From: Lagopus muta
Taxonomy: Eukaryota; Chordata; Aves; Galliformes; Phasianidae
Direction: 5' to 3'
DNA length: 64,000 bases
Assembly (NCBI RefSeq): GCF_023343835.1
Contig: NC_064438.1
Span: forward strand, 57,002,578 to 57,066,577
The position numbers were made by a program, and so were the translations under genes. Positions 25,074 through 36,010 of the stretch are shown piece by piece (the first letter of the stretch is position 1; the number at the start of each line of letters is the position of its first letter). The notes below the pieces were generated by a model. That model did no database searches. It was not told where the DNA came from and saw only the letters and a program-made list of their open reading frames with translations.

Positions 25074-25110
25074 TAGAATGGCTTGGGTTGAAAAAGACCT
25101 CAAAGATCAT
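25074..25110 (-). mobile_element. CR1 LINE 3' tip, antisense
   Basis: TAGAATGGCTTGGGTTG then AAAAAGACCTCAAAGATCAT, the last ~37 nt of a CR1 in reverse. Very short, but the order is characteristic. Confidence 0.7.
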
Positions 25111-27407
25111 TTCTGATCAGGAAATTTTCCACAATGGGGAAACTCTCTTTTCTGATTAACTTTCTTAACTAAGTTGAAATATATATTCAGGTTAGGAAGT
25201 TGGAAGTCTTAAAACTCCATTTCCAAACACTGGGGATCAAGGATGGGTGGGAAAAAGAAAGAAAAGTAGTTGTAACTGACCCAGAAAGCACCTTTGTGTT
25301 GAAAGATCACTGGAAGAACTGTAAAAGGCAACAAAGTCCAAAGTGAGTGAGAGCTTTAAATGCCGTATCTGTTTCAAATAAAAAAAATTGATACGTAGTG
25401 AAGATCATTAGAATGCCCATCTCATTCCATCGCCAGAGATGGGACACAGCACTGCCATGAAACATGATGTAGGAGCCTTTCCAAGTATGTGATATCTGGA
25501 TTGATAAATGACAGATAGTAGCAGAGAAAGAATGCGACAGCATTGAACTTAGGACCTAGTACCTGTAAAAAACCCTGCATACTAAAGTGTATTGCAGGGG
25601 CTAACCCTACTCCTGCAAATTCAGAAATGTTAGCAAGACAAAGACCCAGAATTGCTGCTGGAAAGATTAACGGTGTCCTTCTTGGTCTCAGCTGCCTTAA
25701 TAATCTGAGGAGAGCAAACCACGTTCTTTTTTGCAACACCACCTGCAATATAGCAGATAGAGCTGAAGGAGAAGATGGAACCATCAGGGAGCTGTTTCCC
25801 AAACACTGAAGATATTAGACTAAAAATAAAAATGTTTGAAAGCCACTACTCCAGGTAGCTTCTTAATAGCACAACACACCATGCTGATGTTTTCTTTCCT
25901 TTTATGAAAGCATCATGTTCTTGTTTTCTGTTTAATGACGTGTGTTCTTCACAATTCTTTGGAATTTTAGGAATTTTCCTGCAGTATGAACGAAATGGGG
26001 TGAGCCGGGGGAAGGACTGTGGACTCCATGCTACACTAGTAATATTTTGGGATCCTGTGTCATGACCAGGTAGCATGGGCTCCTTGCTCCATCTCAACCT
26101 TGGAGCTCTGAAGAGTTACCAGAGTATCACTACTATGACTACCTGGGAGTAATCAAAGCCTCTGATGCTGAGGGTTGTTTTTGTTTTTCTTCACACTGTA
26201 CTTAATGTTTTCAAAATACCATGGCATTGGAGCTCTGGTAGATGTAATTCTCCTGGTGACTCACTGAGGACTCACTGGTCCAGAGTACCCACTGTTTCCT
26301 GGTGGGCAGGGCTTGTTTTTCAGGGCAGAACAGCTGAAAGAGGCAGGGAGTTTTTTGCCATGTGTAAGTGTTGTTGAGGAAGACACACAGGTGGACAGAC
26401 AAGCTACGAAATCAAATAAGACTGAACAAGGAGAGGTAGAAATTACTGCATCTGCAGAGATATGCCCCAACAGAGATTGCTGGTGAGAAGTCTTTTACGG
26501 AACACTGTTTTCCTTTAAAGAGTCTCAGGTTGACATTGGTTAGCAAACAACATTCAGCATCACAGCAAGACATATGACATCTTGATGGCCTGAATAGACT
26601 ATGAATAAACTCCAGCTGCAGTACTGAGGAGGTATGTAGCCCCCAGAGCAGCAGAGTTTTGGAGCAGCTTCTCGGTGATGCCATCAGTGAAAGCATACAA
26701 TACGACTTATTTATGATCTTGGTGACTCACTGCTTCGAGGGACCTCCCTGAAGGAGTCCTTTCACTCTGCCTCAACCAAATGAAAGTGAAGACTTCAAGT
26801 GCCCAGGACAAAATATATCTGTTCCACTCCTGCGTAACCCACTGGTGCCATTGAAATAACGTCCTCCTCTTGCTATGGCCAATGGAGAGGTGAGCAGCCT
26901 TGCTTGCCTGCCTTTGTCCTCCTGCTGGAGGGAATCCCACAGCACAGCCTGCACAGGGCTGGTGAGCATTCAAGTGGAAGAGCAGCAGCCTTGCAGACGG
27001 CACTGCAGCAGCAGGGGAGTGTTTGCTGGATGGAAATGTAATATACGGGTCTAATTAGACAAGCTTGACTGGCGCATGTAGCAGCCCCCTGGGCTGAGCT
27101 GAGACAATTCTGCACTACTTCTGTGATCAGAGCTGCTCAAGGCGTGCTGCAGCAAAGAAAAAAAATCTCCCTGAAAATGGTTTCATCCCCCTCCCCTCAC
27201 ACTTGCAACCTTCTGCCAGTTCGCCCTTCTGCGGTCAAATTGGTGCATCAAATTTAATACTTTATCATCACTGCCTGCTAACAAAGAGAAAGCAGACACT
27301 GATTTCCTACACTATAAACACTTCGGGGCAGAGTACATCTTTCCCAGTAATTTATTCAGTGCTACTTTGAGTTCAGTAAGTTAGGTGCCAAACAAACTGG
27401 CAGTATT
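25111..27407. other. Unique stretch, no gene seen
   Basis: About 2.3 kb. A 126-codon reverse frame at 25422-25802 with many hydrophobic residues has no family I recognise, and the opposite strand is also open over much of it. No repeat recognised. Confidence 0.4.
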
Positions 27408-27460
27408 AAAAAAAAAAAGAAAAAAGAAAAAAAGAAAAGAAACCAATCACACACACACGG
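27408..27460. repeat. A-rich tract and short (CA)n leading into the pentamer
   Basis: Eleven A, then A runs broken by single G up to about 27442, then CACACACACAC ending at 27458. It precedes the pentanucleotide array directly, suggesting the array grew from an A-rich seed. Confidence 0.9.
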
Positions 27461-27880
27461 AAAGGGAAGGGAAGGGAAGGGAAGGGAAGGGAAGGGAAGG
27501 GAAGGGAAGGGAAGGGAAGGGAAGGGAAGGGAAGGGAAGGGAAGGGAAGGGAAGGGAAGGGAAGGGAAGGGAAGGGAAGGGAAGGGAAGGGAAGGGAAGG
27601 GAAGGGAAGGGAAGGGAAGGGAAGGGAAGGGAAGGGAAGGGAAGGGAAGGGAAGGGAAGGGAAGGGAAGGGAAGGGAAGGGAAGGGAAGGGAAGGGAAGG
27701 GAAGGGAAGGGAAGGGAAGGGAAGGGAAGGGAAGGGAAGGGAAGGGAAGGGAAGGGAAGGAAAGGAAAGGAAAGGAAAGGAAAGGAAAGGAAAGGAAAGG
27801 AAAGGAAAGGAAAGGAAAGGAAAGGAAAGGAAAGGAAAGGAAAGGAAAGGAAAGGAAAGGAAAGGAAAGGAAAGGAAAGG
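27461..27880. repeat. Pentanucleotide microsatellite: (AAGGG)59 then (AAAGG)24
   Basis: 420 nt of perfect five-base units: one AAAGG, then 59 GAAGG units (the AAGGG repeat in another phase) at 27466-27760, then 24 AAAGG units at 27761-27880. No interruptions are visible and the switch is abrupt. The top strand is all purine, so triplex or G-quadruplex formation is plausible. Because the purine strand has no T and the other has no A, no stop codon occurs in any frame; the 182- and 159-codon frames here are artefacts. Confidence 0.98.
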
Positions 27881-28818
27881 AACATATTTTTTATCGGGTT
27901 ATGTGGTTAAAAGCTCATCTATGGACTTCCTGAGGCTACCATGCCCAGCGGCACCACCAGCTGATCAGGTCCATCACCACAGGCCCAGAGCAGCACAGGA
28001 GCACCAAGACAGGGGACAGGGACCCAAATGAAGGACCTGGAAGATGAACCACCCCATCTGCTGCCACCTCAGGGGCTGTCCCAAGGAAGCCTCAACCCCA
28101 TGGGCCCGTGGCATCTATGAAGAGCACACAACGCTGGATCAAACTTTGGGACTGAGGGATCATCACCTTGGCATATAGGACTTGTTCTGGGATGACAGCA
28201 AACACCTAGCTCTCGCCCTGAGTGAGGGACTCCTTCATCTGCATGCAGCATTTATTTGAATCAAGCAGTTTGACTCAAATATGTGGACGCTGGGATGTGT
28301 GGCCCACACACTGCATTCTAGTGCAGAGCCTGAATCTCCTAGGTGAGAGGCCATGCATGATGGAAGGCTCCCTCTGAGGCTATTAGCACTGTGCATTAGT
28401 GCAGTCACAGATCCCATAAGGAGAACATAATAAAACACCATGCTTTAACTGAAAATTACTATTGTTGTTATTATTATTATTATTATTTATTTGGATATCT
28501 AGTCCCCCAACAAACAACCTTCCCCCAGACCCCCTGACCCAGACTGCCATCCCTTTGAAAACGAAACACAGTGCAATGGTTTTTGAATGAAATATGTGAA
28601 ATCTAGCCCTAAAACAATCAGCATGCAAAAGGGCAGTTAAGATACCCTGATATGAAAACAACCAAGCTTGACAGGAAGACCAGAGACCTTCGCCTATACG
28701 TATCTTAGATTGACATGTTAGAAGGTCTGGGATTCCCTGGCATCTGTCTTCAGAGGTGACCCTTTGGTCCATCACAAACCTGCTGCAAAGTAGTTTTTAG
28801 CTTATTTATAAAACAATA
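27881..28818. other. GC-richer unique stretch, no gene seen
   Basis: 27930-28250 is noticeably richer in G and C (ACCATGCCCAGCGGCACC and similar) than nearby DNA. It has no CpG-island density and no recognised repeat family. 28461-28492 is an ATT microsatellite, listed separately. Confidence 0.4.
28461..28492. repeat. (TTA)n microsatellite
   Basis: ATTGTTGTTA followed by seven TTA-type units and TTTATTT. Short trinucleotide repeat. Confidence 0.9.
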
Positions 28819-28958
28819 TCATAGAATCAGAGGATGGTTGGGGTTGGAAGGGACCTTAAAGCCCATCTGATTTTGATCCCTGCCATGGACAGGGACATCT
28901 CCCACCAGCTCAGTCTGCCCAGGGCCCCATCCAGCCTGGCCTTAAGCACCTCCAGGTT
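28819..28958 (-). mobile_element. CR1 LINE 3' end, antisense (group E)
   Basis: TCATAGAATCAGAGGATGG, 'TTGGGGTTGGAAGGGACC', AGCTCAGTCTGCCCAGGGCC and 'GCCTGGCCTTAAGCACCTCC' are the reversed CR1 tail in its older form, about 140 nt. Confidence 0.92.
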
Positions 28959-29847
28959 TATAGAAGTGAAAGTTACAGTACTGAGAATTGTTCTTTTCCT
29001 TCGTTGTTTTTGAGAGGGAGATATAAAGAAGGGTGAGTAAATTCTCACATTTGACAATATGAATAGCAGGATTTGCTATAATTCTCACCTAATCTGGGCT
29101 AGGCACAATCATTAATGCTATCATAAAATGCCTTTGATTTAATATAACTTATGAAAAGAAGCTTAGTTATCAATGCATATATATATATATATATATATTT
29201 AGATGAAAGCCTTCTGTGCTTCAGGAATATTGCTACATAAAAGTTAATGTGGAATAGATGATTCAATATCCTACAGCAAGTATAGAAGCAAACAATACCT
29301 AAATATTTAAACAGCAAGAAGATAAGAATGCCACAGCATGCTAATATGGTATGCACACATCCCACATCTCTGATCCACATTCTTTAAGCCTATAAAAATA
29401 GTTATGAATTCTTTTATTTACCAGTTTAAAAGAGAGCTTCATAAAACCTGATTTAACTGCTAAATGCTGAATGAAAATCTCCGTAGGGGTTATATTTAGA
29501 AATTCATATTTATATTCGAGCAAAGACCAAAATTTCTCTTCTCAGTGATCTCCAAAAGCTTTACAAGAGTGAAATCTGTGCTCAGCATTTTCAAGTGCCT
29601 GGAGAGCAACTGCAGGGAGGTGACAGAGGATCTTCCCCACAGGGAAGATATCATCTGATACCCTTGTCACCACCCTATTTCTCACTATCTTCCAAGTCAC
29701 TGTCATTTTGTTAGATGGAGCATGAGCAAAACGGAGATTTCTTATGATTGATCCTGCCCCCACACCAGGTAAGGTGAAAAACAAGGTTCTTGGTCAAAAA
29801 ACAAGCTTTTGTTTTGCATTGGCCTGAAAAACAAAGTGCAATAAGAT
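28959..29847. other. AT-rich unique stretch, no gene seen
   Basis: Holds an AT-dinucleotide tract at 29177-29200. The rest is AT-rich with no recognised feature. Confidence 0.4.
29177..29200. repeat. (AT)n microsatellite
   Basis: About 11 perfect AT units between AATGC and TTAGATG. Confidence 0.9.
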
Positions 29848-29938
29848 TGCCACCCATGTGACCTCCAGCAAGTCACTTATTTTCTCTCTGCCTTCATTAC
29901 CTGTCAGCAAATGGAGGTGACATTAATTCCTACCCCTC
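29848..29938 (+). mobile_element. MIR-type (CORE-SINE) remnant, sense
   Basis: 'ATGTGACCTCCAGCAAGTCA' CTTA, then CTCTCTGCCTTCATTACCTG, AAATGGAGGTGACATTAAT and TCCTACC follow the order of the MIR core and tail (TGTGACCTTGGGCAAGTCAC, CTCTGTGCCTCAGTTT, AAATGGGGATAATAAT, ACCTACC). MIR spread before the split of the major amniote lineages, so this would be a very old remnant. The tRNA-like head is not visible. Confidence 0.7.
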
Positions 29939-32619
29939 TTCTGCAGAAATGTCTACTAATATACTGCACTGCTGAGTTATTTGTTCAACACGCAGTGCTG
30001 TTGGGAATGGCTCTGTATTTAACCCCAGTTCCTGCCACTGCACTCAAGAAACGATCTGTAACAGCATCCTGCTTATCTCAGGTGGTTGGGCTTTTCCACA
30101 ATGGGGACTGTGTCTAAGACAAGACCTGAGGATAGAAGTTCTGGCAATGGATGAAGCTATATCTTTTTGCTTTGGCTGGATTTAATGGGTGCACAATGAA
30201 ACCATCCCCTAGAGTGCAGAGCAGATTCTGCTTAGGCAGGCATTGGTGCGGCGTAGGCAGTCCCATGATTGAGCAGTGTGTTCTCCCTGTGGACAGAAGT
30301 TAGTTCAGTGTGGGAAGGAAGACTCCAGACCACTTGGCTGACTTTAGGTAGCATGCAGGAACCATCGTATCAATGCATTTTTTTAAATATAATCTTCCCT
30401 ACACAGCCAGGAGGGGTGGAATGCCATTGCAGCTGAAAGAAAGAGCTGCAATAAATCAAAATCTGGTCCATTCTTTGAAAGCAAAGTTATGGAGCTACGA
30501 GCTCAGCATCTGCTCTCAAATGCACCTGCATTTCTGCTGTGGCTACTTGCAAGGAGGAGAGAGGAAGCAGTTGGCTCAGCACACCTCAGGCAGGGCCAGC
30601 AGCTCACAGCTCCCCCCTAAAGGCAGGAGGGAAGGATTTTGTGCCCTCTCACAGCTTTGCTCAGACTTTGCTCATTTAAATCACATCAGCAATCAGGAGA
30701 AAATCTGCAACATTTCTGCTGGAGTTAATAGCAGGAAAAGCTCTGCTTTACGCAGGTGCTTCTAGTAAGGCTTTCCCATAATGCAGATACACATAGCACC
30801 CTAATCAGTGTGAAAGTTGTGTATTTATTTGTGAAGCATATTGGCAAAAAAAAAGCTTCCAAAGGAAAAAAAAAGTGCTAAAAAAGGCTTTTGAGAAGGG
30901 CAATTTTCATGTTTCCTCCACAACACTTACTTAGTGAACAGAATACCTTTGGAAACTCCTGAATGTTTATTGCTTCCACCTAAATCACTTGTTCCTCGAA
31001 TCTTTGAGAGACAGCAAGTTCCCACTTTGGAAAATGAGCCCACATTGCTTAAAAAGCAGATGTGTGTCAGCAATATTAAGCATTTCTACTTTGCTTCTCT
31101 GCACAGTAAATTGATAACAGAGACTTTTGAAAGTGACTGAGCAAAAAGCGGAATATTCTTCCTTTGATCAAAACTGAGAAAGATTTCATTATTAATAATT
31201 CTTACACCAAAATTGCCACCACGTGTTGTATTCAAAATGAACCGAGAAGCCTGGAAACTTTACAAAAGACGTTTCCAAAATGCCTCTCGGTGCACAGAAC
31301 TATTCCACCTGAGCCCTTGCATGAGCTAATATCAACCACGTGGTTTGAGCCCTTGGAGCACATATTCCAATTGCTTTTTGCTTTGACAGAGAGCTGATAA
31401 AACTCCCTGATTGTTGCTTAGAAGTCCTCTCGTATTAATAGAAACATTGTCACTGGGCTGTGTTCGTTGTGCTCTGCCGTGGAAATGCAGAGCCCTGTTT
31501 CAGATCCAAGTGATTTTGTGTGTTGTGTGCTCGCATTTTAACAATGCTATCACTCTGCTCGTTCGTTTCAGGTGTCACCAGAGACTGTAACTCATCTTTA
31601 TGGAACCTTCATCCTTGTATTCTTTTTCCTGAAAACATTATCCTTCCTTTTTGGCTCAAAGGCTACATTGCTTTACCGTTTTTGATGCCAGCTGGAGCAG
31701 ACATTCATTCCAAAACATCTGACAACTATGCTTTACTGTCAGAATATATTATTCAGAAGTTGAAACAGGACTGTTCAATGTGGATTAAAGCAGAGACATC
31801 CCAGTTAGTTGGAGAAGGGTTGTTTGCCCACCGCTGCATATCTCCATGGCAGTTGCACTCAGCTCTCCTCATGCTCAGAGCAGTGACAGAATTGCCCTGG
31901 GGAGGCAATTCACCACACCTTTGGATGATGAAAATGCCCACGGCTTTTGAAGGGGTCCACATTTTTTTACAGGTGAGTCCCTTCCCAGTTATCCATGTTA
32001 ACACACAGCTACAGGTTAAATAATAGCAGATGGCACCATTTTGATGCAGGCAGGACTAAAAAGTGACTGGAGATGAGGAAGTGGGGGGAAGGGGATATAG
32101 TCAACGATCTGCTTTTGATCCTAGTGGTGGCTTGGCTTTATCTGATGTATGCGAGACGTTTTAGGCTACTGTAAATCAGTGCCTCTTCTTTGGAGATGGG
32201 TCTAATCTGACTGACATCAGTGGATGAAAAGGTCCCATATTTGTAACAAAAAAGGACAGAAAACTTCATCCATCAAATCTTCTGAAAGCTTTAAAGCATT
32301 TTTTCCCCTCATGATGCTGACCAGTGCTCCCCATCCACAGCTCTGTCCAAAGACCAGTGCCAGTCCCTTCCGGGTGAGCAGGAAAGCTCTCCTGAGGCCA
32401 GGATAGGCACAACTTTTGGTGTTGTTGTTATTGCTGTTGTTGCTGTTGTTTTAATTAAGATTCAGAAATTGAGCTTCCCAGGTGAATGGGCATTTTTGTT
32501 TTGGTTTTTGTGTTTTTTCTCTCTTTGAAAGCATTGGCTGGTGGATCACCAGTAATCACTACGTGGTATGCTCAGTCTGAACTGCATGTACACAAATAAA
32601 TGGGTGCAGTCAATGCACT
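29939..32619. other. Unique stretch, no supported gene
   Basis: About 2.7 kb. Includes an unusually long non-repeat forward frame (31520-32023, 167 codons), flanked by a TTTCAG at about 31571 and a CAGGTGAGT at about 31970; I do not recognise the peptide. A GTT/GCT trinucleotide tract lies at 32418-32451. Confidence 0.4.
32418..32451. repeat. (GTT)n imperfect microsatellite
   Basis: GTTGTTGTTATTGCTGTTG and further GTT/GCT units before TTAATTAAG. Confidence 0.85.
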
Positions 32620-32887
32620 TAGAATCATAGAATTGCTAAGGTTGGAAAAGACCTCTAAGATCATCCAGTCCAACCATCCACTTACCATCAATATTTCCCC
32701 ACTAAACCACGTCCCTTAGCACAACATCTAAATGGTTCTTGCACACCTCCAGGAATGGTGACTTAACCACCTTCTTGGGCAGCCTGTGCCAGTGCCTGAC
32801 CGCTCTTTTGGAAAATAAATCTTTCCTAATATCCAACCTGATCCTCCCCCAGTGCAACGTGAGGCCATTCCCTCTTCTCCTATTGCT
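32620..32887 (-). mobile_element. CR1 LINE 3' region, antisense (group C)
   Basis: TAGAATCATAGAATTGCTAAGG then AAAAGACCTCTAAGATCATCC, 'CCACTAAACCACGTCCCTTA', 'CTTGGGCAGCCTGTGCCAG' and CTAATATCCAACCTGATCC. Ends at CCTCTTCTCCTATTGC, the usual border before ORF2. Confidence 0.95.
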
Positions 32888-34239
32888 TAAAGCTAGGCAT
32901 GAATTCAAGGGCTTATTCTAAGCAGTCGTTTAAGCATCTCACCAAATTTTGACCTTGATAGTAAAAAAGTTATGCAACATATGAATGTATGTGCGTGTTT
33001 ATGCACATTTGCGTGTGTGCTCACTTTATTTACCAATCACATCATATAAACCCTATGAATAACCAAGTCACGCAGGTGGCAGTGTTCACTGAATGGAAAT
33101 GGCTTATTTGATTTTCAATTTAATAAAGAATTAATAATATTGCAACTGCTGGTATTTGAAGAGCAATGCAGATCAGGTGTCACCCATATATTACTCGTTT
33201 AAGTTTTGAGTAGGCTAGGCAGCTTAAATTAGACTCCAGCTTCACATGCAGACTATTTCAATTAGAGTAATCTCTTGTGATCTAATATTCTTAGCTTTAA
33301 AGTCATACTGCGTAAATATTTTATTACATATTTAATAACACTTTTTCATAATCAAGAAACTAATGCACATATATAAAATATGTGCATTTAAAGAGCTGCT
33401 GACATGACAAGGGAAACTTTGAAAAATATTCTATTTGGGAATTAATTCAGCTCGGGGCAAAATTCAGAAATAATATTTAAGTGAGGGCAGCTGAATACAT
33501 CACACATTGCTGCACAAATCTGAAACAAAAGCCCAGTTTTGCTCCACCACTTATTTTACATGTAAGAGTGTAGTCAATTCATATCCACACTGTTACAAAG
33601 CAATCCCAAGTACCTTACTGAATCAATACTAAAGTGGAATTTAAAAGGAAAGACCAAGCCCAAACAATATAACTAAGGATAAATGTTGAATATTAACATG
33701 AATTAATAGTGGATTTTTGCTTCAGTCCCACATAAAGACACATTTGGGAGAAGCAGTGGGGAAGTCACTGTGTAATTTGCCACTACAAAAATAATGTTAA
33801 GACTCAGCCAGCTGGACAGTAGCAGTTGTGAAAGATAAAGGTGTTTTTTTTTAACCATAGCCATCATCACTGTACTTGCTCTTAATAATAAGCAGGTGTT
33901 TGTGGCCTCATTTGCTACATCAATGGCAGCAGAAAAAAAGATCTCAGAGTACAAGATGCCCTGGAGATGAAAGGCCCCAAATTCTGCAAGACAGGATAAT
34001 ATAAAGCTTTGGTCCAGCTTGAATGCCAACACCAAATTTCTTCTAGTGTCATTGCTGGTAACTTGGAGATGTGATGATGCTTTGTTAAACCACAGCAGTT
34101 CATGAGGCCAGCCAAGGACAGTGAGAGACACAGTGGGGAGGATGTAGCACCTTCTGTTCCTCATCAGACTCCACCACTGAACACACGGATCCCTGGAAAT
34201 GCAGGCAGGTTTTTACACTGCAGAATTCACACTTATGCT
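32888..34239. other. AT-rich unique stretch, no gene seen
   Basis: About 1.35 kb. The 153-codon reverse frame at 33703-34164 has no recognisable motif. The segment 33480-33620 (and its reverse complement) has the general look of old, decayed interspersed sequence, but I cannot name a family. Confidence 0.4.
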
Positions 34240-34360
34240 GTGTGGCTCTGGGCAGCCTGGTCTGGTGGTTGGCGACCCTGCACTTAGCAGGGGGATTGAA
34301 ACTAGATGATCATTGTGGTCCTTTTCAACCCAGGCCATTCTATGATTCTATGATTCCATG
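34240..34360 (+). mobile_element. CR1 LINE 3' end, short sense copy
   Basis: GTGTGGCTCTGGGCAGCCTGG, 'TTGGCGACCCTGCACTTAGC', AAACTAGATGATCATTGTGG and a terminal array of three ATTCTATG-type units (the last is ATTCCATG). Related to group A. Confidence 0.93.
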
Positions 34361-34814
34361 AAGCATCTTCCTTCATGTTGTCTCTATTTCTAAGTATCCA
34401 TCAATTCCTGCCCCTTTTTAAGCACGGACAGTATGAGAGAATTTCATCTTGATTCTCATCAGAGGAGTCAGACTTTAATCCTTTTTGCAACATTTTAAGA
34501 AAACATATCTAATGTTACAGAGGTGTTTTCAACTGAAAAGAAAATGAAAGATGATGATGATTATTTTTTTTAATGGACGCTATACACATTCTAAGGAGAC
34601 ATAAGGAACATTAATTTGATTAAGTGGATGGTCACCTTTTAGTAAAAAATTATGGGATAAAGTGATCAGCAAAGCAAGATAGAATTTCTGATATCAAGTG
34701 ACTCTGATTTAACCTCAAAGCTATTAGGGCTCATGGAAAATCTGGAGGGATGTTTTGTTTTGTCTCCTGCAGAAAACCAGGCTGTGGGACGATGGCAGAT
34801 CCACAGCCACAACA
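34361..34814. other. Unique stretch, no gene seen
   Basis: About 450 nt of AT-rich DNA between two oppositely oriented CR1 copies, with a GATGATGATGATTATTTTTTT low-complexity patch near 34552-34572. Confidence 0.4.
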
Positions 34815-35025
34815 GTCATAGAATCAGTGAATCGTAGAACCAGGCTTCAGTTGGAAGGGACCTCAAAGATCACCCAGTTCCAATCCCCTGCTGTGAGCTG
34901 GGTGCCCCCCAGCTCAGGCTACCTAGGACCACATCCATTGCTTCAAGAGCCTCGATGTATGGAGCACCCACAGCTCTGGGCAGTGCCAGGGCCTCACTGC
35001 CTCTGAGTGAAGAATTTCTGCCTAA
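34815..35025 (-). mobile_element. CR1 LINE 3' region, antisense (group E)
   Basis: Starts 'GTCATAGAATCAGTGAATCG' TAGAACC, then TTGGAAGGGACCTCAAAGATC, CAATCCCCTGCTGTGAGC, 'CAGTGCCAGGGCCTCACTGC' and GTGAAGAATTTCTGCCTAA. Moderately diverged. Confidence 0.92.
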
Positions 35026-35411
35026 AGAAAGCTTAGGAGAGCAGAATTAAAACATACTTAAAGTTGGCATCCAAGTTCTGAATTAGGAACATTATATCGT
35101 TTATCAAGAACAACACATCACAGTGTAACAGTGTTTTGTTTGTCTTTGTTTAAGCAAGCTGTTATGATAAATCTAAAGACAAACAGTGGATACATAATTG
35201 GGATAAGAATCTCCCATCGTACACAGATTAAGTAAACAACCTGGCGTGCTGGCAAAGGCAAACAGTAATCCATCACTGACCCTGTGACTCAGGTGTCACT
35301 TTTTCTCACAGCAGAATTGGATCCAGAATCCCTGTAGTCCTGATGCAGCAAGCCCTTGACTCAAAAACACAATTAATCTAAGAATAAATTAAATGATTGT
35401 GTTGATGTAGT
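35026..35411. other. Unique stretch, no gene seen
   Basis: About 390 nt without recognised features, between two antisense CR1 fragments. Confidence 0.4.
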
Positions 35412-35543
35412 TATAGAATCAGAATTATTTTGTGGGAAGGGACCTTTAAGGGTCCAGTCTAGTCCAACTCCCCTGCAATGAACCAGAACACCCACAGCTC
35501 CATCAGCTTCTCAGAGATCCCTCCAGCCTAACCTTGAGTGTCA
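35412..35543 (-). mobile_element. CR1 LINE 3' end, antisense (group D), abutting mariner
   Basis: TATAGAATCAGAATTATTTTG, GGAAGGGACCTTTAAGGG, 'CCAACTCCCCTGCAATGAAC' and CACCCACAGCTCCATCAGC, the reverse of the form at 1-121. It runs directly into the mariner sequence; the exact junction lies between about 35535 and 35550. Confidence 0.85.
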
Positions 35544-35882
35544 GGCTTGTCTTTCACATCACTGTTGCCACTGCTGAAATGCACTACTCACCACCTCAGT
35601 GTGCTCAAATCTACTTTTTGGTCTCCATAAACGTTCAGCAAGCATCAATGAATGCCAATGGGCACAATTTTTTCTGTATGAAGTAAATCAGTTCCACACC
35701 TTTGCTTCCTCTGCACTTCGATGTCAGATTTCACTCTGTCAGATTGCCCCTCTGCTACCACCTGTCAACATGTCATGGAATATTGGTGGGAAGGTTTAAT
35801 CTCCCCTGCATCCCACCAACATCCACATCTAGCTTTGGGCCAACATACCATGACAGGAAGCATTACTTTTGGAGCCCTTGTG
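35544..35882 (-). mobile_element. Mariner (Galluhop-like) 5' part with broken transposase start
   Basis: Read on the minus strand, the element opens at 35882 with a mariner-type terminal repeat (GGGCTCCAAAAGTAATGC), has a ~200 nt leader shared with 19660-19820, then a decayed transposase N-terminus. Around 35550-35630 the frame reads N-V-Y-G-D-Q, then S-T-L-R-W, a stop, V-V-H-F-S-S-G-N-S-D-V-K-D-K-P, which matches the second helix-turn-helix of mariner transposases (typically RRW..RF.SGD....DKP). At least one in-frame stop breaks it. The catalytic DDD part and 3' terminal repeat are absent. Confidence 0.8.
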
Positions 35883-36010
35883 AATATTTCTGTCCATCCT
35901 GAGAAAGACCACTAAATTTAGACAGTCCTTCTCAAAAGTTGGACTTCTAATGGTTATGAGTGGCCCTACCATCTGTACCCAGCTGCACGTTTGCATGCAA
36001 CTTTCATATA

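Noticed and set aside
25422..25809. Hydrophobic 126-codon reverse frame as a possible processed pseudogene
   Set aside because: I could not match it to any membrane protein family in any frame; no poly(A) tail or duplicated flanks.
27385..27933. 182-codon forward frame and 159-codon reverse frame of repeating peptides
   Set aside because: They are translations of the pentanucleotide array, which cannot contain stop codons. No gene context.
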